This document shows, piece after piece, positions 9,944 through 22,464 of a stretch of DNA of 64,000 bases. The stretch is from assembly GCA_964017195.1 (NCBI GenBank), contig OZ024897.1, forward strand, positions 5,147,969-5,211,968, given 5' to 3'. Made by a program: the position numbers and the translations under genes. Below the pieces are notes generated by a model, which was given only the letters and a program-made list of their open reading frames with translations, did no database searches and was not told the origin of the DNA. The stretch's first letter is position 1, and every line of letters begins with the position of its first letter. The stretch is from Siderastrea radians (lineage: Eukaryota > Cnidaria > Anthozoa > Scleractinia > Rhizangiidae).

Positions 9944-12684
9944 ATGTCAACCCCAACAGAGCAAGATCTAGAGACCCAGTTCAGTTGGCACAATGCCTGG
10001 TACCTTACGTATGGGATTGCTATGTTTGCGATTCTCTCTGTTGGTTTCCTTGGGAACGCTTTGACAGTGATCATCTTACGGAGGCACGAGCACGCCAGTA
10101 AATCACTGACACCTCTCATGATCAACCTATCAGTTGGTAGTCTGATTATCATCGTGTTGGGCTATCCAGTGGTGCTAAGTATTCTCTTGAAAGGAGGACA
10201 CGTCAGAAAGGAGGAAGCTACCTGTACATGGAGTGCCTTTATCAACGGGACAGTGGGTATGTTTTCTGTACGTTACTGTTCGCATAGCTGCAGTAAGACC
10301 TTCAAAGGGGCTCCATGTCGTCTATTTTGGGCATCACTTTGAAAACCGGAAAGACAGATTTGTCGTAAAGAATGCCTGAAAAGATTTAGTTTCCTTAAAA
10401 GTAGTTATTCTGGGGCACTAGGGTGGAATGGATTCTTACTTAAAAAAGTCCGGTGCCACCTTTTTCAAATTATTGTCTTGTGTCTCAATTTACGTTGTAT
10501 TGTCTCCTTGCTGATCCATAGACAATCCATATATAAGCAAGGTACTTACATATATATACTCAGCAAATTTCTGACCACAAAAAAAGAAAATTTTCCATGA
10601 CATTGCAAACTGTCGGCCACGGTTCATTGTTTTGAGCTCATTTTGTTATTTGACAGGTATAGCATGTATCGTCCTCCTCACAGAGATGAGCCTCGTTATT
10701 AACTACAGCCTGCGGCGGATGAATCCAAACATTCGTCTGTCCAAAAGACACCTGGGATATCTCATTGCTGGGGCCTGGGTCTATGGAGTGGTGTCCATGT
10801 TCCCACCCTTGCTGGGTTGGAATCGATTTGTTCCAGGTGCCGCTCGGATCAGCTGTGGTCCTGATTGGACGGATAAATCTGCTTCTGGAATGTCCTATAG
10901 TCTGGTGCTGGTGGTGGTTGGATTCTTCATGCCTCTTTCAGTCATGTGTATGGCTTATTACGAAATCTACAGGTATTGTGGATAAGACTCACTAAAAATT
11001 CCAGGGAAGGGGGCGTCGTGTAGTGTTAGTTTGGCCTAGCTGTTAAAATCGAGTGCCTCTTTCAGTCACGTGTATGGCTTATAACGAAATCTACAGGTAT
11101 TGTACCTACAGAAGTCTGAAAACTTTCCAAGGAAGGAGCGTCGTCTAGTGTTAGTCTGGCCTAGTTTTTAAAATCGAGTACCTCTTTCAGTCAAGTGTGG
11201 GGCTTATTACGAAAACTACAGGCATTTGTAGTTGAGATCTTTAGACTTTTCAAGGAAGGGGGCGTTGTTTAGAGTTCTTTGGCGTTCTGGTTTTCCCCAA
11301 TGATACCCTCTTGAAATCTAGTGGTCTCGGGTTCAAGTCTTCCAAGACTGAGACTGGATGGGTTTGCATTGGATGATTCCAAATTAATGTAAACTCCTCC
11401 TCCGCGTTTTATAAATAAGTAAATTCTGAGGGCATGGTAGCATTAAAAAACTAAGGGCCGATAATTTAAACGAAGCTTAGAGAGGTTCTTAAAAAAGCCG
11501 CGTAGACTTAGTTTAAACTGGGCTAATCGAGTGATTCAGTTAGTAAGAAATATTCTTTTTATAAATCGTACAACAGACTAAAAATAGCTACAGTAGATGG
11601 TATAGTATAGCATAGCATAGCATAGCATAGCATAGCATAGCATAGCATAGCAAAGCATAGCAAAGCATAGCAAAGCATAGCATAGCATAGCATAGCATAG
11701 CATGTCTAGTCTAGTCTAGTCTAGTCTAGTCTAGTCTAGTCTAGTCTAGTCTAGTATAGGATAGAATATCTTTTTATTCTCCCAACCAAGTCTAACCTAT
11801 ACTTCAGTAAATACAGTAGAACAATATCAGTAAAGGACCGCAAACGAAAATGCTGCACGTGTACGTAGGATATAGTAAACCAGACCTGATCAGCCAAAGA
11901 AATACTCAAATGACAAGCATAACAGCAAGGCTGATCTGACTTTGCTTTTAGCAGAGTGTACGGGTATTTTTACGGCATTTTCGCCATCTTGCTATGCCGT
12001 ACTGATGAGCTCTAAGAAGAGCGAAGCAGCTGTCTACGGCTGCAACCCTGCTCTGTTGAAGTTCTATTAGTGTCGTGTTGATGTCTTGCAGAGCCAAATC
12101 TTTCTACGTAGTCAGGTCAGCCTTGCTGTTATGTTTGTCATTCACGTAAATAACCAGCCCCAAGTAGTGCAAACTTCAACAAGAGATGATTTTGTTTTTA
12201 TCGAAAAGTTTTATTTTGTAGGTTACTACGCAGCCGTGAGATATTTATCTCTGGCAACGGCCAATTTCAACTGCGGCAGAAACTGTACATTAAAAAGCTA
12301 GTGCGCATGACAGTGATAGCTATAGCCGCTTTCATGTTGAGCTGGGCGCCATATTGCTTAGTCAGCATGGTTGCCGTCTTCAAGGGCAGTCACGTGTTCA
12401 CCAGCGGTGAATCTGAGGTCCCAGAGCTTATGGCCAAGGCCTCAGTCATTTACAACCCCATCGTGTACATTGTGACGAATAGCACTTTTCGAGAGAGCAT
12501 GTGGAAGGTGATTTCGTGCAAGAAAAGAACATTGGTAGTGCACATCAGTAACAATGTTGTACTCAAGGAGAGGTCAAGGGGACTTCTTAAAACAAGGCGA
12601 CTGGCGGTTGTCTTAAAACCACTGAATGAAGTGAATGCATTCACTGATGCGTACGTAGTGGCCATGGGTCTTGCTCGTATATAG
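9944..12684 (+). CDS. opsin 1, three coding exons, atypical anthozoan opsin
   Basis: Seven-helix retinal-binding receptor of the plasma membrane. Exons are 9944-10256, 10657-10972 and 12222-12684, joined at GT-AG sites in phases 1 and 2, giving 363 residues. Seen: N38 in TM1 (GN), disulfide cysteines C94 and C171, W145 in TM4, SWAPY with W251 in TM6, retinal Schiff-base Lys K282 in MAKAS, and NPIVY 288-292. Departures: the TM2 Asp is Ser (S66), the DRY motif at the end of TM3 is NYS (120-122), and both classical counterion positions lack an acid (S97 for E113, G165 for E181). These changes, with K and NPxxY kept, resemble anthozoan-restricted opsin groups rather than melanopsins or ciliary opsins. 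That placement is by general likeness, not a tree. The cytoplasmic end is Arg-rich with no Gt-type NKQ. Intron 2 holds extra copies of the end of exon 2. Confidence 0.9.
10931..11290 (+). repeat. triplicated 3' end of opsin 1 exon 2 with its splice donor
   Basis: A unit of about 125 bp is present three times in tandem. It starts at CCTCTTTCAGTCA (10931, 11055, 11180) and includes the exon end GAAATCTACAG plus the GTATTG donor. The first copy is the true exon end with its donor at 10973. The second copy keeps a perfect CTACAG/GTATTG donor (about 11095) and the third has CTACAG/GCATTT. Each copy also contains TTTCAG, an acceptor-like site, so the second copy could be spliced as a roughly 31-base micro-exon. 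The coding frame is damaged in copy 3. Confidence 0.85.
11600..11762. repeat. compound pentanucleotide microsatellite
   Basis: About 100 bp of (CATAG)n, with interspersed CAAAG variants, passes directly into about 50 bp of (TCTAG)n. It lies in intron 2 of opsin 1. Confidence 0.95.
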
Positions 12685-12784
12685 TGAGAGAAGAGGTGGA
12701 TTGTGTTGTGTGCAGCACAGTCATGTGAAACCCCGCTTTTCATAGCCACAATAGCAGTAACAGGAGTAAAAGTAAAAGTAGCCT

Positions 12785-12885
12785 GATAACAACAATAACA
12801 ATAACAACAACAACAACAACATCAGGAGCAACAACAACAACAACAGCAAAAGCTGCAGCAGCAACAAGTGCAGCAATAACAGCAA
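12785..12885. repeat. CAA/CAG-type trinucleotide microsatellite
   Basis: Imperfect (ACA)n and (GCA)n repeats just after the opsin 1 stop codon. On the minus strand they give a leucine-only open frame that is not a gene. Confidence 0.9.
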
Positions 12886-14891
12886 AATTAAACAACATAA
12901 AGATAAGGTAATTAACAAAATAAATAAATCAAGTAAAAGATAAACATAAAGTAAACAATAAAAGAAATAGTAGAAAGTCTAAATAACAGCATATTGGTTA
13001 TAACACTAAGAAAAATCACAGTTTAAAATTTAAAAACTTAAGGCACGTCAGGTAATCTTAGTAAGTTACGTAAAGTCAGTTAAGCAAGGTTCAATAATAG
13101 GTAATACTTATTAGAAAACTAACACTTTAAGAAGCAAACAAACAAACAAAAAACGCGACAAAGTAATGATAAAATTAGAGTGAACGTTTGAATTAACAAG
13201 GTTTGACTGTTGATGTAAAGTAAGCTGGCCCTAGCATTGAAGAAAACCTTCATTTGTTTAATTCGACGCGATCTGGGATCTAAGAAGATAAGTCTTGTTA
13301 GTAGATTAGTTAGTTCGTCAGTCACTGAATCAACCAGCCGGCTAGCCAGCCAGCCAGTCTCGGTCAGTCAGTCAGTCAGACAGTAAGTCAGTCATTCAGT
13401 CAGTTGGACAGTTAGTTAGTTAATTAGTTTTTTTAGTTGAGGGCTAATATGTGTAATCCTAGCTGAGAAAGCCTTCGTTAAACAAAAGCGATTTAATATT
13501 TACTTCAGAAGTTGTGTAGTTTTAGGGTGAACAGACTAGAGAACTTCTTTGTTAATATAAATCTGGATATGATAAGCTTTGTTATTTTGCTGGTAGTAAT
13601 ATTAGTAACACTTTAGGAAATTTAGGTTTCAAAGCTAACGTTTTAACGCCCTTCTGGTCGCCAGATCCACTCCATTTGGCTGGCCTTGTTGGTGGTCTGG
13701 GGTGACTCATTTACGCAGGTTCCTCGTTGACCAATAATAACTGAGATATTTATTATGCTTACAGTACTTTGTATCAACAAAAGGACAGTCAAAACAGTGC
13801 GATAGCTAAGCAAATTTTCAAGTGCTGATCATCTTAAAGCTTCCCTATTGTTATCGTTATCCAAAATTGCGCTCAGCGTTAGGAAATTCCATTGTCGTGT
13901 GTTCTTTACGAGAAATCATAATGGTCTTGTCAAACGGTAGTCATTGCTCCCAAGGTTGAGCGAGGTTTGCCCGCTGTTTTCTTAAAGCAAAAAGTTATCC
14001 TGATAGGCATATTCTGATAAACCTGATAAACGGTGTGGAAATATTCACCACACGTGACCCAAATGCTGTTAAGAAGTTTAATAAAGGATTTAATCATAAC
14101 TATAACAAAATTCTCGAATCTGATTGGCTATCACCAGCCATGATTTGAGCATTAATAGGACAGTTAGGACAGTGTAACTGGACAGTGTACGTGACATGCC
14201 TAAGTAACTGGACAGTACGCGTCAGAGCGCGCGCTCTAATGGATCAGTTACACTTGAATAAGTTCTTTTTTCGTATCGTGAAACTGTTGTCAATTGCTTC
14301 GCCAGACTTTACTTAATAGCCCGTTAAGTTCACAGTCAAAATCAAGGAAGGGTGTTTCAGGATCAATCAAGCACGCGGAAACGAACCATCCCAAACCACC
14401 AATGAAGCCACCAAGTGTATGGGGGTGGTTCTGTAAACCAGAATTCGTCACGGTAGAAATAAATAAAGAAATACATAAATAAATAAATAAAAATGAATAA
14501 ATAAGGTCACTTTACGAATTAAATTACTATACACTAGATGGGCGGGGAGTGGAGAACAATAAAGATTATCTATTAATCAATGATTTATGCGTTTATTAGT
14601 GGTTATGTAAAATTGTAGACGAGCCGACGCGCGACGATCATTTTAGGATTTATGCGTCTGAAATTTGCTGGAGCTCTCGAGCTAATCGGGATGGGGCAAG
14701 GGTTAAGATGAAACAGGTGGGCTCGGTCACAAGTGCTGGAGGGATGGGCTGCTAGTCCACCGTGGGGATACCCCCTATCATTAAGTTAAGAGTTTCCTTA
14801 ATGGTTTGCTGGCACTTATTGGATAACAAAAGAATGTGGAGCAATTTCAATTGCTTAAGGAAACACACAGCATGATACAGAGTCCAAGCCT
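12886..14891. other. intergenic with microsatellites
   Basis: No gene is recognised. It contains tetranucleotide tracts (CAGC then CAGT) at about 13332-13410 and an AAAT tract at about 14455-14505. It also has a repeated AACTGGACAGT block near 14177-14215. Confidence 0.5.
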
Positions 14892-15103
14892 TTAACCCTT
14901 TAAACCACAAATGTGACAAGCATCTAAATTCTCCTTACAATATCACTACATCATTAAACATACATGTCATGAGAATAAAGAAAACGATCACCAAAGATCA
15001 AATGTCTTGATTTTTAAGCAAATTCTCCCAACTAGTACCAGAAGGAATATACTAACAACAGTAAGAAGAATATAAATAATGATACTGGGGCTTGAAGGGT
15101 TAA
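14892..15103. mobile_element. MITE of the TTAACCCTTTAA family, copy 1
   Basis: 212 bp with inverted ends TTAACCCTTTAAACC and GGCTTGAAGGGTTAA. The interior (GTGACAAGCATCTAA, CATGAGAATAAAG, GATCACCAAAGAT, GTCTTGAT) matches the copies at 43173 and 46482. Non-coding. Confidence 0.85.
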
Positions 15104-15601
15104 ACCACCAATCGAACGTCCCATGCGCTAATTACCACACCACCGCTGCCTCCTACTTTGGGAAGGGGGGGGGGGGGCTTATTTTCGGGGAATGGAGGAT
15201 ATGTTCGAAATTTTGTGGCACTAGTGGTTTACCCGTGCCGTTTGAAGACCATGCACAAGCACATATTTGTCCAAATTGGAAAAGAAAGGACAAAGCTGGG
15301 CTTATTTCCTGTCTTCTGTATGATAACCGATTGGATTGGTTACGTAAACGCGTTTTGCTCGTTCCATTCCTCATGGGGGCTCGAATACAGGGTCCATTGA
15401 CGTGAAATATTTGTCGCAAAAAGCGTCAGCCTTCATGGTTTGATAACCCATTGTACACTTCAGCCAAGCCTTTCCTATGCAAGAGACCATTTACATTAAA
15501 TTCATCGGGCACTGTGGTTAATCTTGTGGACTAAACTGTCAAATTTGGCGGGCTTAAACTGTTTATTAACAGGCTGTAGGAGCCTGCAGCTGCCGTTTTG
15601 G
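15104..15601. other. sequence flanking the foldback element
   Basis: Contains a run of ten G at 15169-15178. Overlapping frames on both strands between 15079 and 15419 have no recognised motif. Shortly before the element's end is an isolated CTGTTTATTAACAGGCTG (about 15559-15576) that resembles the element's own repeated motif. Confidence 0.4.
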
Positions 15602-15617
15602 TATAAACAGGTGTCAG

Positions 15618-15650
15618 ATTGTTTCCGGACAGTCAAATTGTTTCCGGACA
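15618..15650 (+). repeat. paired 14-bp boxes ATTGTTTCCGGACA at the element tip
   Basis: ATTGTTTCCGGACA occurs at 15618-15631 and 15637-15650, 19 bp apart start to start. The same pair is present inverted at the right tip (about 29431-29463). Short direct repeats just inside the ends are typical protein-binding sites in DNA transposons; that role is inference. Confidence 0.7.
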
Positions 15651-15694
15651 CCAAATTACACGTCTATTATACAAGATACCTGCTTTTTGCGTTT

Positions 15695-15728
15695 AATAAA
15701 CAGGTTTGGCACGGCAAACCTGTTTATT
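15695..15728 (+). repeat. subterminal hairpin AATAAACAGGTTTG / CAAACCTGTTTATT
   Basis: Perfect 14-bp arms around a GCACGG spacer. It is repeated in the right arm at about 29352-29386, where the sequence has small changes. Confidence 0.85.
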
Positions 15729-15804
15729 ATGCTAAAAAGATGGTCTTTTTCATTTATTAAACGGAAAGGACGTAAGTTTAGTTTATTAGACAAGCGACTT
15801 TTGC

Positions 15805-15833
15805 TTATTAGACAGAAAATTTCTGTCTAATAA
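15805..15833 (+). repeat. subterminal palindrome TTATTAGACAGAAA
   Basis: Perfect 14-bp arms (TTATTAGACAGAAA and its complement) around one central A. The right arm carries the same palindrome near 29249-29277. Confidence 0.85.
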
Positions 15834-18800
15834 ACAAATGATGGTGCGTTTTTTGTTTATTAACTGAAAGTGTCACCAAAGTTGAAAACACAAACTTTTC
15901 GGTCTTCAGCCGCCATTACTGAAAAAAATATCGAGGGCATAAACAGCACAATAAACTAATCTTCCGATAAAAAAAACTGCATAGCAGAAATGATAGTAGA
16001 TAAATCTTTCCATTCACCCAAAGTGCGATATCAATTTTCGTCTAGCAAGAGATATTTTCCAAAAATTTGACATCGCGGTGCGATCGAAGGGGCGTCATAG
16101 CGAGCGACCGGCTCGTTCGATGTTCACGATTCTAAACAAAAGTGAGCTCTTTTCATTCGAATCACACCATGAAAAGAGAATATTCCAAACCTTCTAAATT
16201 TCACAAAACGGGAGATAAACAATGTAGCCTGTTTCTAATTACTGTCGAGTCCGAAGTCCCGAAATTTATTTCTGCAGACACGACGAAATGAAATGAACAA
16301 CAGCGCGGTCATGGTTAATTAATTGGTTCTACCCGTAAAACGTGCGGTCCATTTGCAGCTTATTCGCGTAATTTTTGGAAAAATAAGCTTCCTTATAGAA
16401 AGTTAGAACAGTTGACCTTTTGTAGAGGCTCCTTCTTTAGCAGTGGAAGGTATTTTATTGAAGAGTTTTGCATTGTTATTTGATGTGACAATCGAAAACG
16501 GTGTATGCAAATACAGGTCGCCCGGATCAAATTTCGCAAGATAAAAAACGGCGAGAACGATTGATTTGGTTAAAATCTAACGAAAACAACTTCAGAACAA
16601 GAACTCGGTTTCCTTCACGAATTCATTATATTTAATTTGTAAGCATATAAACTACTAATCGTTTTCAGTAAGCAAACTTGTGAAATTGTCAACACGAGAT
16701 GCACGAAGAGTCTACGCACACTTTTCGCTTATTAAACAGGAAATAACAACATGCTGCAACTTCCAACTACTAAACAAGAAATCCCTGCGTAATAAACGAA
16801 AAAGAGGTCGGTGTTTCGATTATTAACTGAAAATGCCACCAAAGGTTATGAAACAAGCCGTGAAGATCCACCCGGTTCACCCGCCTCACCGCGAGTAAAA
16901 TATCCTGCCAGCGAAAACCGCTCGATATTTAGCTCCCCAAAAAATAAATAAATAAATAAACTGGTGGGGCGTTCTGAAAACAAACTTGAACCTTGCAGAA
17001 CTACATACAGAACGACGGCATGGAAGTTTTTTGTGTTGTTTTGAATGATGTTCTTTGGGAAAACCAGATTCCCAACAGAAAAGCATAAAAGCACGATTCT
17101 CGATCTCTTAAAAGGCTCCATCCCTAGGAATGTAGAGGTTTTCATTGAGTTCTTGTATCATTTCGGGATTTCATCGACCAGACGACGCAAGCTGATGCAA
17201 TGTGTGCGATTTAAATATATGTTGGGGTAGAAAAAATGGGACTGACATAATACCGATGAGCGAGCAATTTCTATTAGTTTATTTTTTGCGGACAAAAATG
17301 TCAACAGAAACCGTTTTCTTTCATAAATGCACTTTCAGCCTCAAAAGCTCGGCCGATATCAACAGCCAGGTGCCTGGTGAGTCTACGCTCTTTCAGCTTA
17401 TTAAGAAAAAAGACAACAAATGACTAGAACCGAATGAAAGCGCGATGAGATGTTTTGTTTATTAACCGAAACCACCGACGAATTTTCCACCTTCAGCCGC
17501 CATCACGTGAAAAATATCGATAGCCAAAAGTGATCAATGCAATCGTGAATATTATCGAAAACAAAGCAAAACAAATTAAAACAGAATCTGCCACAAGATT
17601 CAGTACTGAAAGGAAAGCGATAGACCAATCAGCGAGTGTTGACACCTCAGAAGAAAGTGAACTCTTGTCAACTCATTTCCGAAAGTATTAAAAGGCAAGT
17701 AGCGTGCTCTTTGCTGCCTTCACAAACCGAAATGAACAACATAGTACAAATTCAGGAAATCGATTTCGCGGTCAAAATATGTGCAGCGGTTACGCATTAT
17801 TTCTGGAAAATACGATTTTTAATGGAAAAGAAGAACAGTTCGGCGTTGTTTTGAAGTGGGAAGTTTCGCACTGAAAGAGATTAGCGGCATCGACTGAAAA
17901 TTTTATACAGGATTTCTCCGTCCCATTCAAACACAAAACCACACACGCAGGAGTTTCTTGTTCGGCCTTCATGCAAACGGCAGTTCTTGTTCGACGTAAT
18001 GTGTTCTCTTATCTACTAAGCAGTGAGTTTTTCGTAGCCTTTCTAATGGAAAGCTTTCCTATTTCAACCTTTCCGGATTCATGGATGAAATTTGGCGCCA
18101 AGACTATCTTTGCGCGGGAAAAATGATAATTATTCGAGGTGCCAATTTAGTGGTCTTTGTAGCCTTGATGGCTAGCAGAAGTGAAAATGTTGTTGAACTA
18201 CAAACAGTAAAACGCCACCATCAATGTTATCTTGTTTATTAGCAAGGTCTATTTCAACAGAAAAGAGCTCACCTTGGAAAATTCGACGAAATTTTCTGGC
18301 GTTGCGCGCTACAACACATCCTTGAGGTTGTCCATTTCACACAAATTTCTGAGAGTTCCCAACTCTCTTTTAGTGTCAGATCTTGCACATATTTTGATCT
18401 TTAACAGCCATTGATGATTTGATTTGCATTAATCAGTTGTTGTTTTGTTATAAGTTTCCCGCATAAAATATCTGTAGCTGATGTTGTGCTTGCTAGATTC
18501 TTCGGCGTCCACGTGCAAAGTCCAACAATCTTCCGTTCTATGCCGTACACCACAAATATTTTTTGATGTTATTGCAGAAAAAAGTTCTTGATCGAATTCA
18601 AAGTAGCTTTCGCAGAAAAAGATTCTTTGAATCCTTTAGCGCATCCGGACTCTACAGCACCGAAGGTGATAATCGTAGACGTGGTTCAGAGTGTACAACA
18701 TAGCCTGAGAAATGGCCTTTTCTTGGCTCTAATCAAAATCACTTCCGGTTATGCAACTGTCAATCTGTCAATCTGTCATGTCCAAGTCAAGAAGAATGCG

Positions 18801-19220
18801 CTCATTTGGCGGGGAAATTCGGCAAATAAACTTCTCACAGTTGCAAAATGTGTTGGAGGCGAAAATTTTTGCACAAAATACGAGTCTCTAATTTCTGCAG
18901 TGCCGCTGTTCTGTGAGACTAATAATAAACAGGGTATTAAAAATAAAACGACACACTACACTAAACGATTTGTATCATCTCTAATGCAAAATCAAATAAC
19001 AGATAAAGAGTGAAAAAGAGATGACAGACCTAAATGCGGGTGAAAAAACACTCGCTTTCTTCGCAAAACAAAGGGCAAATTAAAATCAATCGAACAGGTC
19101 GACTTGGAGCAAGTCTACTAGTTTGCTAAAAACGCAAATCCAGTTTTGACATCTTCGCTTGTATTTTCGGATTAATGAAGTGCTACTTATTTTGCCAAAC
19201 TGATGGCGTCGATATTAGAC

Positions 19221-20850
19221 CTCCAAAAAGAATAATTCTCGCAGTTGCGTTTATGAAACTAAAATCACTTAGTAAAGATACTAAGGCGTACTTACAAAGA
19301 TACTGCGGTTTAGTTCTGTTTATTAAACCAAAATCACCAAGTAAAGATATTGAGGCGCAGTTCTGTTTATTAAACTAAAATTACAAGTGAAGATACTGAG
19401 GCGGACTTTAATACAAAGATACTGAGGTGCAGTATGGTTTATTAAACTAAAATCAGCAAGTAAAGATACTGCGGAGGCGTACTTACAAAGATACTGAGGT
19501 GCAATTCTGTTTATTAAACTAAAATCACCAAGTAAAGATACTGAGGCGCAGATACTGAGGCGCAGTTCTGTTTATTAAACTAAAATCACCAAGTAAAGCC
19601 GCTACTGAGGCGTTCTTACAGCAGTTCTGTTTATTAAACTAAAATCACCAAGTAAAGAATTACAAAGATAGCGAGGTGCAGTTCTGTTTATTAAACTAAA
19701 ATCAGCAATCAAAGATACTGAGGCGTACTTACAAAGATACTGAGGCGCAATTCTGTTTATTAAACCAAAGTCACCAAGTAAAGATACTGAGGCGCAGTTC
19801 TGTTTATTAAACTAAAATCACCAAGTAAAGCCGCTACTGAGGCGTTCTTACAGCAGTTCTGTTTATTAAACTAGAATCACCAAGTAAAGAATTACAAAGA
19901 TAGCGAGGTGCAGTTCTGTTTATTAAACTAAAATCAGCAATCAAAGATACTGAGGCGTACTTACAAAGATACTCAGGCGCAATTCTGTTTATTAAACCAA
20001 AGTCACCAAGTAAAGATACTGAGGCGCAGTTCTGTTTATTAAACTAAAATCACCAAGTAAAGATACTGAGGCGTACTTACAAGGATACAGAGGCGCAGTT
20101 CTTTTTAATAAACCAAAAACGCCAAGTGAAGATACTGGGGCGTACTTACAAGGATACTGAGGCGCAGTTGCGTTTATTAAACCAAAATCACCAAGAAAAG
20201 CTACTAAGGCGTACTTACAAAGATACTGAGGTGCAGTTCTGTTTACTAAACCAGCATCACCAAGTAAAGATACTGAGGTGCAGTTGCGTTTATTAAACTA
20301 AAATCACCAAGTAAAGATACTGAGGCGTACTTACAAAGATACTGAGGTGCAGTTGCGTTTATTAAACTAAAGTCACCAAGTAAAGATACTGAGGCGTACT
20401 TACAAAGATACTTAGGTGCAGTTCGGTTTATTAACCAAAATCAGCAATCAAAGATACTGAGGCGCAGTTCTGTTTATTAGACTAAAATCATCAAGTATAG
20501 ATAATGTGGCGTACTTATAAAGATATTGAGGCGCAGTTCTGTTTATTAAACTAAAATCACCAACTAAATATAATGAGGCGTACTTACAAAGTTACTGAGG
20601 CGCAGTTCTGTTTATTAAACCAAAATCACCAAGTAGAGATACTGTGAAGCAGTTTTGTTTAATAAACGAAAACCACCAAGTAAAGATACTGAAGCGTACT
20701 CACAACCATACTGAGGTGCAGTTGCGTTTATTAAACTAAAACCGCCAAGTAGAGATACTGTGGCGCAGTTCTGTTTATTAAACTAAAAATCACCAAGTAA
20801 AGATACTGAGGCGTAGTTACAAAGATAGTGAGGTGCAGTTGTGTGTAAAA
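19221..20850 (+). repeat. left minisatellite array of the foldback element
   Basis: About twenty units of variable length (roughly 45-75 bp), built from blocks in the order CTGTTTATTAAACTAAAATC, ACCAAGTAAAGATACTGAGG, CGTACTTACAAAGATACTGA, GGCGCAGTT. Some units lack the CGTACTTACAAAG block. Higher-order repetition is visible: 19567-19760 is nearly repeated at 19801-20000. Each unit includes the near-palindrome GTTTATTAAAC. Confidence 0.9.
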
Positions 20851-22139
20851 AAGAAATTGCCTCAGGGTTCAAAATAAAATGATAACTTTCAGCCTGAATT
20901 CAACAGCTTTTTTTCTCAAGGCTGATTTTTAGCCGGCTGTCAAAAAGAATGATCAAGCACCTCTCCTAAGCATGGAATTATAAGTGTTGACAGGCCAAAC
21001 GCGGCTCACATGCTCGTGCTAATGTGTTGGTATATTTCTCTTAGTAATAGTTGATTTTTAATTAAGTGCCATTTGCTCATAAGGATATTCTTAAGAACGT
21101 TGTTACGAAAGGCAGAATTTTTTCCGCATTGTCTCTCTTTGTTGAAGTGCTGACTTCCTCTCACTGAATTTGACTTCGGACGTTATTCTTTCTACTAGAC
21201 TGTTGGGTAGTCTCTCGCACAGAGGCGTTTTGAATTGAGTGATATTTATTCTCAACGAAAGATTTCGCTAAAGAGTTTCTTCTATTAAAGGAGACGTAGG
21301 GCTTCGCCTTTGATAAACCTTTTTCTAACTCTTGGTGGGTGGCAGGAAGATAAGTGAATGTACTGGAGTGCAGAACATAAACTACTGTTTGACTGAGCAT
21401 GTGGCGTTATGCTAAACCCGATCAGTGTCTCTCTTTGACCTACATTTCTGAGATTTCGCTCCTCGCAACTTATCATTGTTGCGTTCAACGCGGCGATAAT
21501 CAAACTTGGTAAGTGCACCTATTTTCGCTCGGACTCTCTCTTTATGGAGTGTATTTCTGTCTTTTAATCTTGGTCAGGAGTGATGTTTGCTTTTGTGCAT
21601 AGTACGAGTCTCTTGGGCATGTGCCCTTTTCGGCATGGGCCTGAAGTTTAACTACTGATGTTTCTGACTGCTCGATTTTTCTCTTGAGCGTGGAAATCTC
21701 GTCGACGGCGGACTAGCAGGGTCGTTTGCTGGCGTTTCACAAATTACAGTTGTAGATCAGGCCTTTCAAAATGATAAATGCCGCAACAGTGACACTGATT
21801 TTCAGCGCACGGTACATTTCCTTTGGTCTCCAGCAAATTAAATTGGACAAGAAGGCGAACGCACACGAAAAAAGCGAGAAGGTGCTAAGTGGAACAGGAT
21901 CGAAGACGCACTGGTAAGAAAGGAATCATGAATGAAAATTTGCCCGGTACCTAAAAGAGAACTGCTTTGCTGCGGCACTGCTACCTCGTGTCTGGGCTAT
22001 CTCCTCAAAAGTCGCCTTGTTGATCACGTGTGAAACCTTCTCTAAAACGAAGACTTGATTTACAAGAATCGAGATAATAATTTTTAACGTTCTGTAATTG
22101 TTGTTGCTGTTTTAGGTACTGTTTAATAAACGAGCAGGA

Positions 22140-22200
22140 GTGTTTTATCGGGTTTAAAACCACGAGGCGTAGCCGAGTGGTTTTAGACCCGATAAAACAC
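22140..22200. repeat. hairpin GTGTTTTATCGGGTTTAAAACCAC
   Basis: 24-base arms with one mismatch flank GAGGCGTAGCCGA. The arms start GTGTTTTATCGGG and end CCCGATAAAACAC. Outside them the palindrome continues loosely into AATAAACGAGCAG and CTGCGAGTTTATT. Confidence 0.9.
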
Positions 22201-22464
22201 GATCTGCGAGTTTATTGAACGGCTTCAAAAAACGATCTCATAGAATAATGAACTAATGGTGCCATTTTCCCGTGCTATAACTTTATTCCATAGTCTCATC
22301 AAGAGAATGTCAAAATCGATCTCACAGAATATAAAGACATTCTTTCATGTTTTGTAGTTCCTATAGTCTTTGAAAAGAATAAAAAGTTTTGTTTAATGAG
22401 CTTCGGACCATTTTCCCGTGCTGCTAGTTCATGCTGCTAGATCTGAAAAGAATTATAAGATTAG

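Larger units (their letters stand above)
15602..19220 (+). repeat. left unique arm of the foldback element
   Basis: 3.6 kb, non-tandem, inverted copy of 25814-29479. Motifs of the type GTTTATTAAAC and GTTTATTAGAC are scattered through it, mainly near the outer end. Open frames found in both arms (for example 17636-17854 and 18588-19013) start at TTG, and their differences between arms are mostly amino-acid changing. I therefore do not call them genes. Confidence 0.85.

Noticed and set aside
12721..12918. Leucine-rich minus-strand frame
   Set aside because: Translation of a CAA/GCA microsatellite.
15079..15419. Overlapping frames of 80-108 codons on both strands
   Set aside because: Mutually overlapping, partly in a MITE and a poly-G run, with no motif.
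17636..17854. 72-codon frame conserved in both arms
   Set aside because: No ATG at the start, no motif. Conservation follows from arm identity.
18588..19013. 141-codon frame in the left arm, repeated inverted at 26078-26458
   Set aside because: It starts at TTG without an ATG. About four of the few differences between the arms change the amino acid, and there is no known domain. It is shared only because the arms are copies.
19221..20850. Regular repeats that could suggest a CRISPR array
   Set aside because: Units are variable, the spacers are themselves repeated, and the host is a eukaryote. It is a minisatellite.
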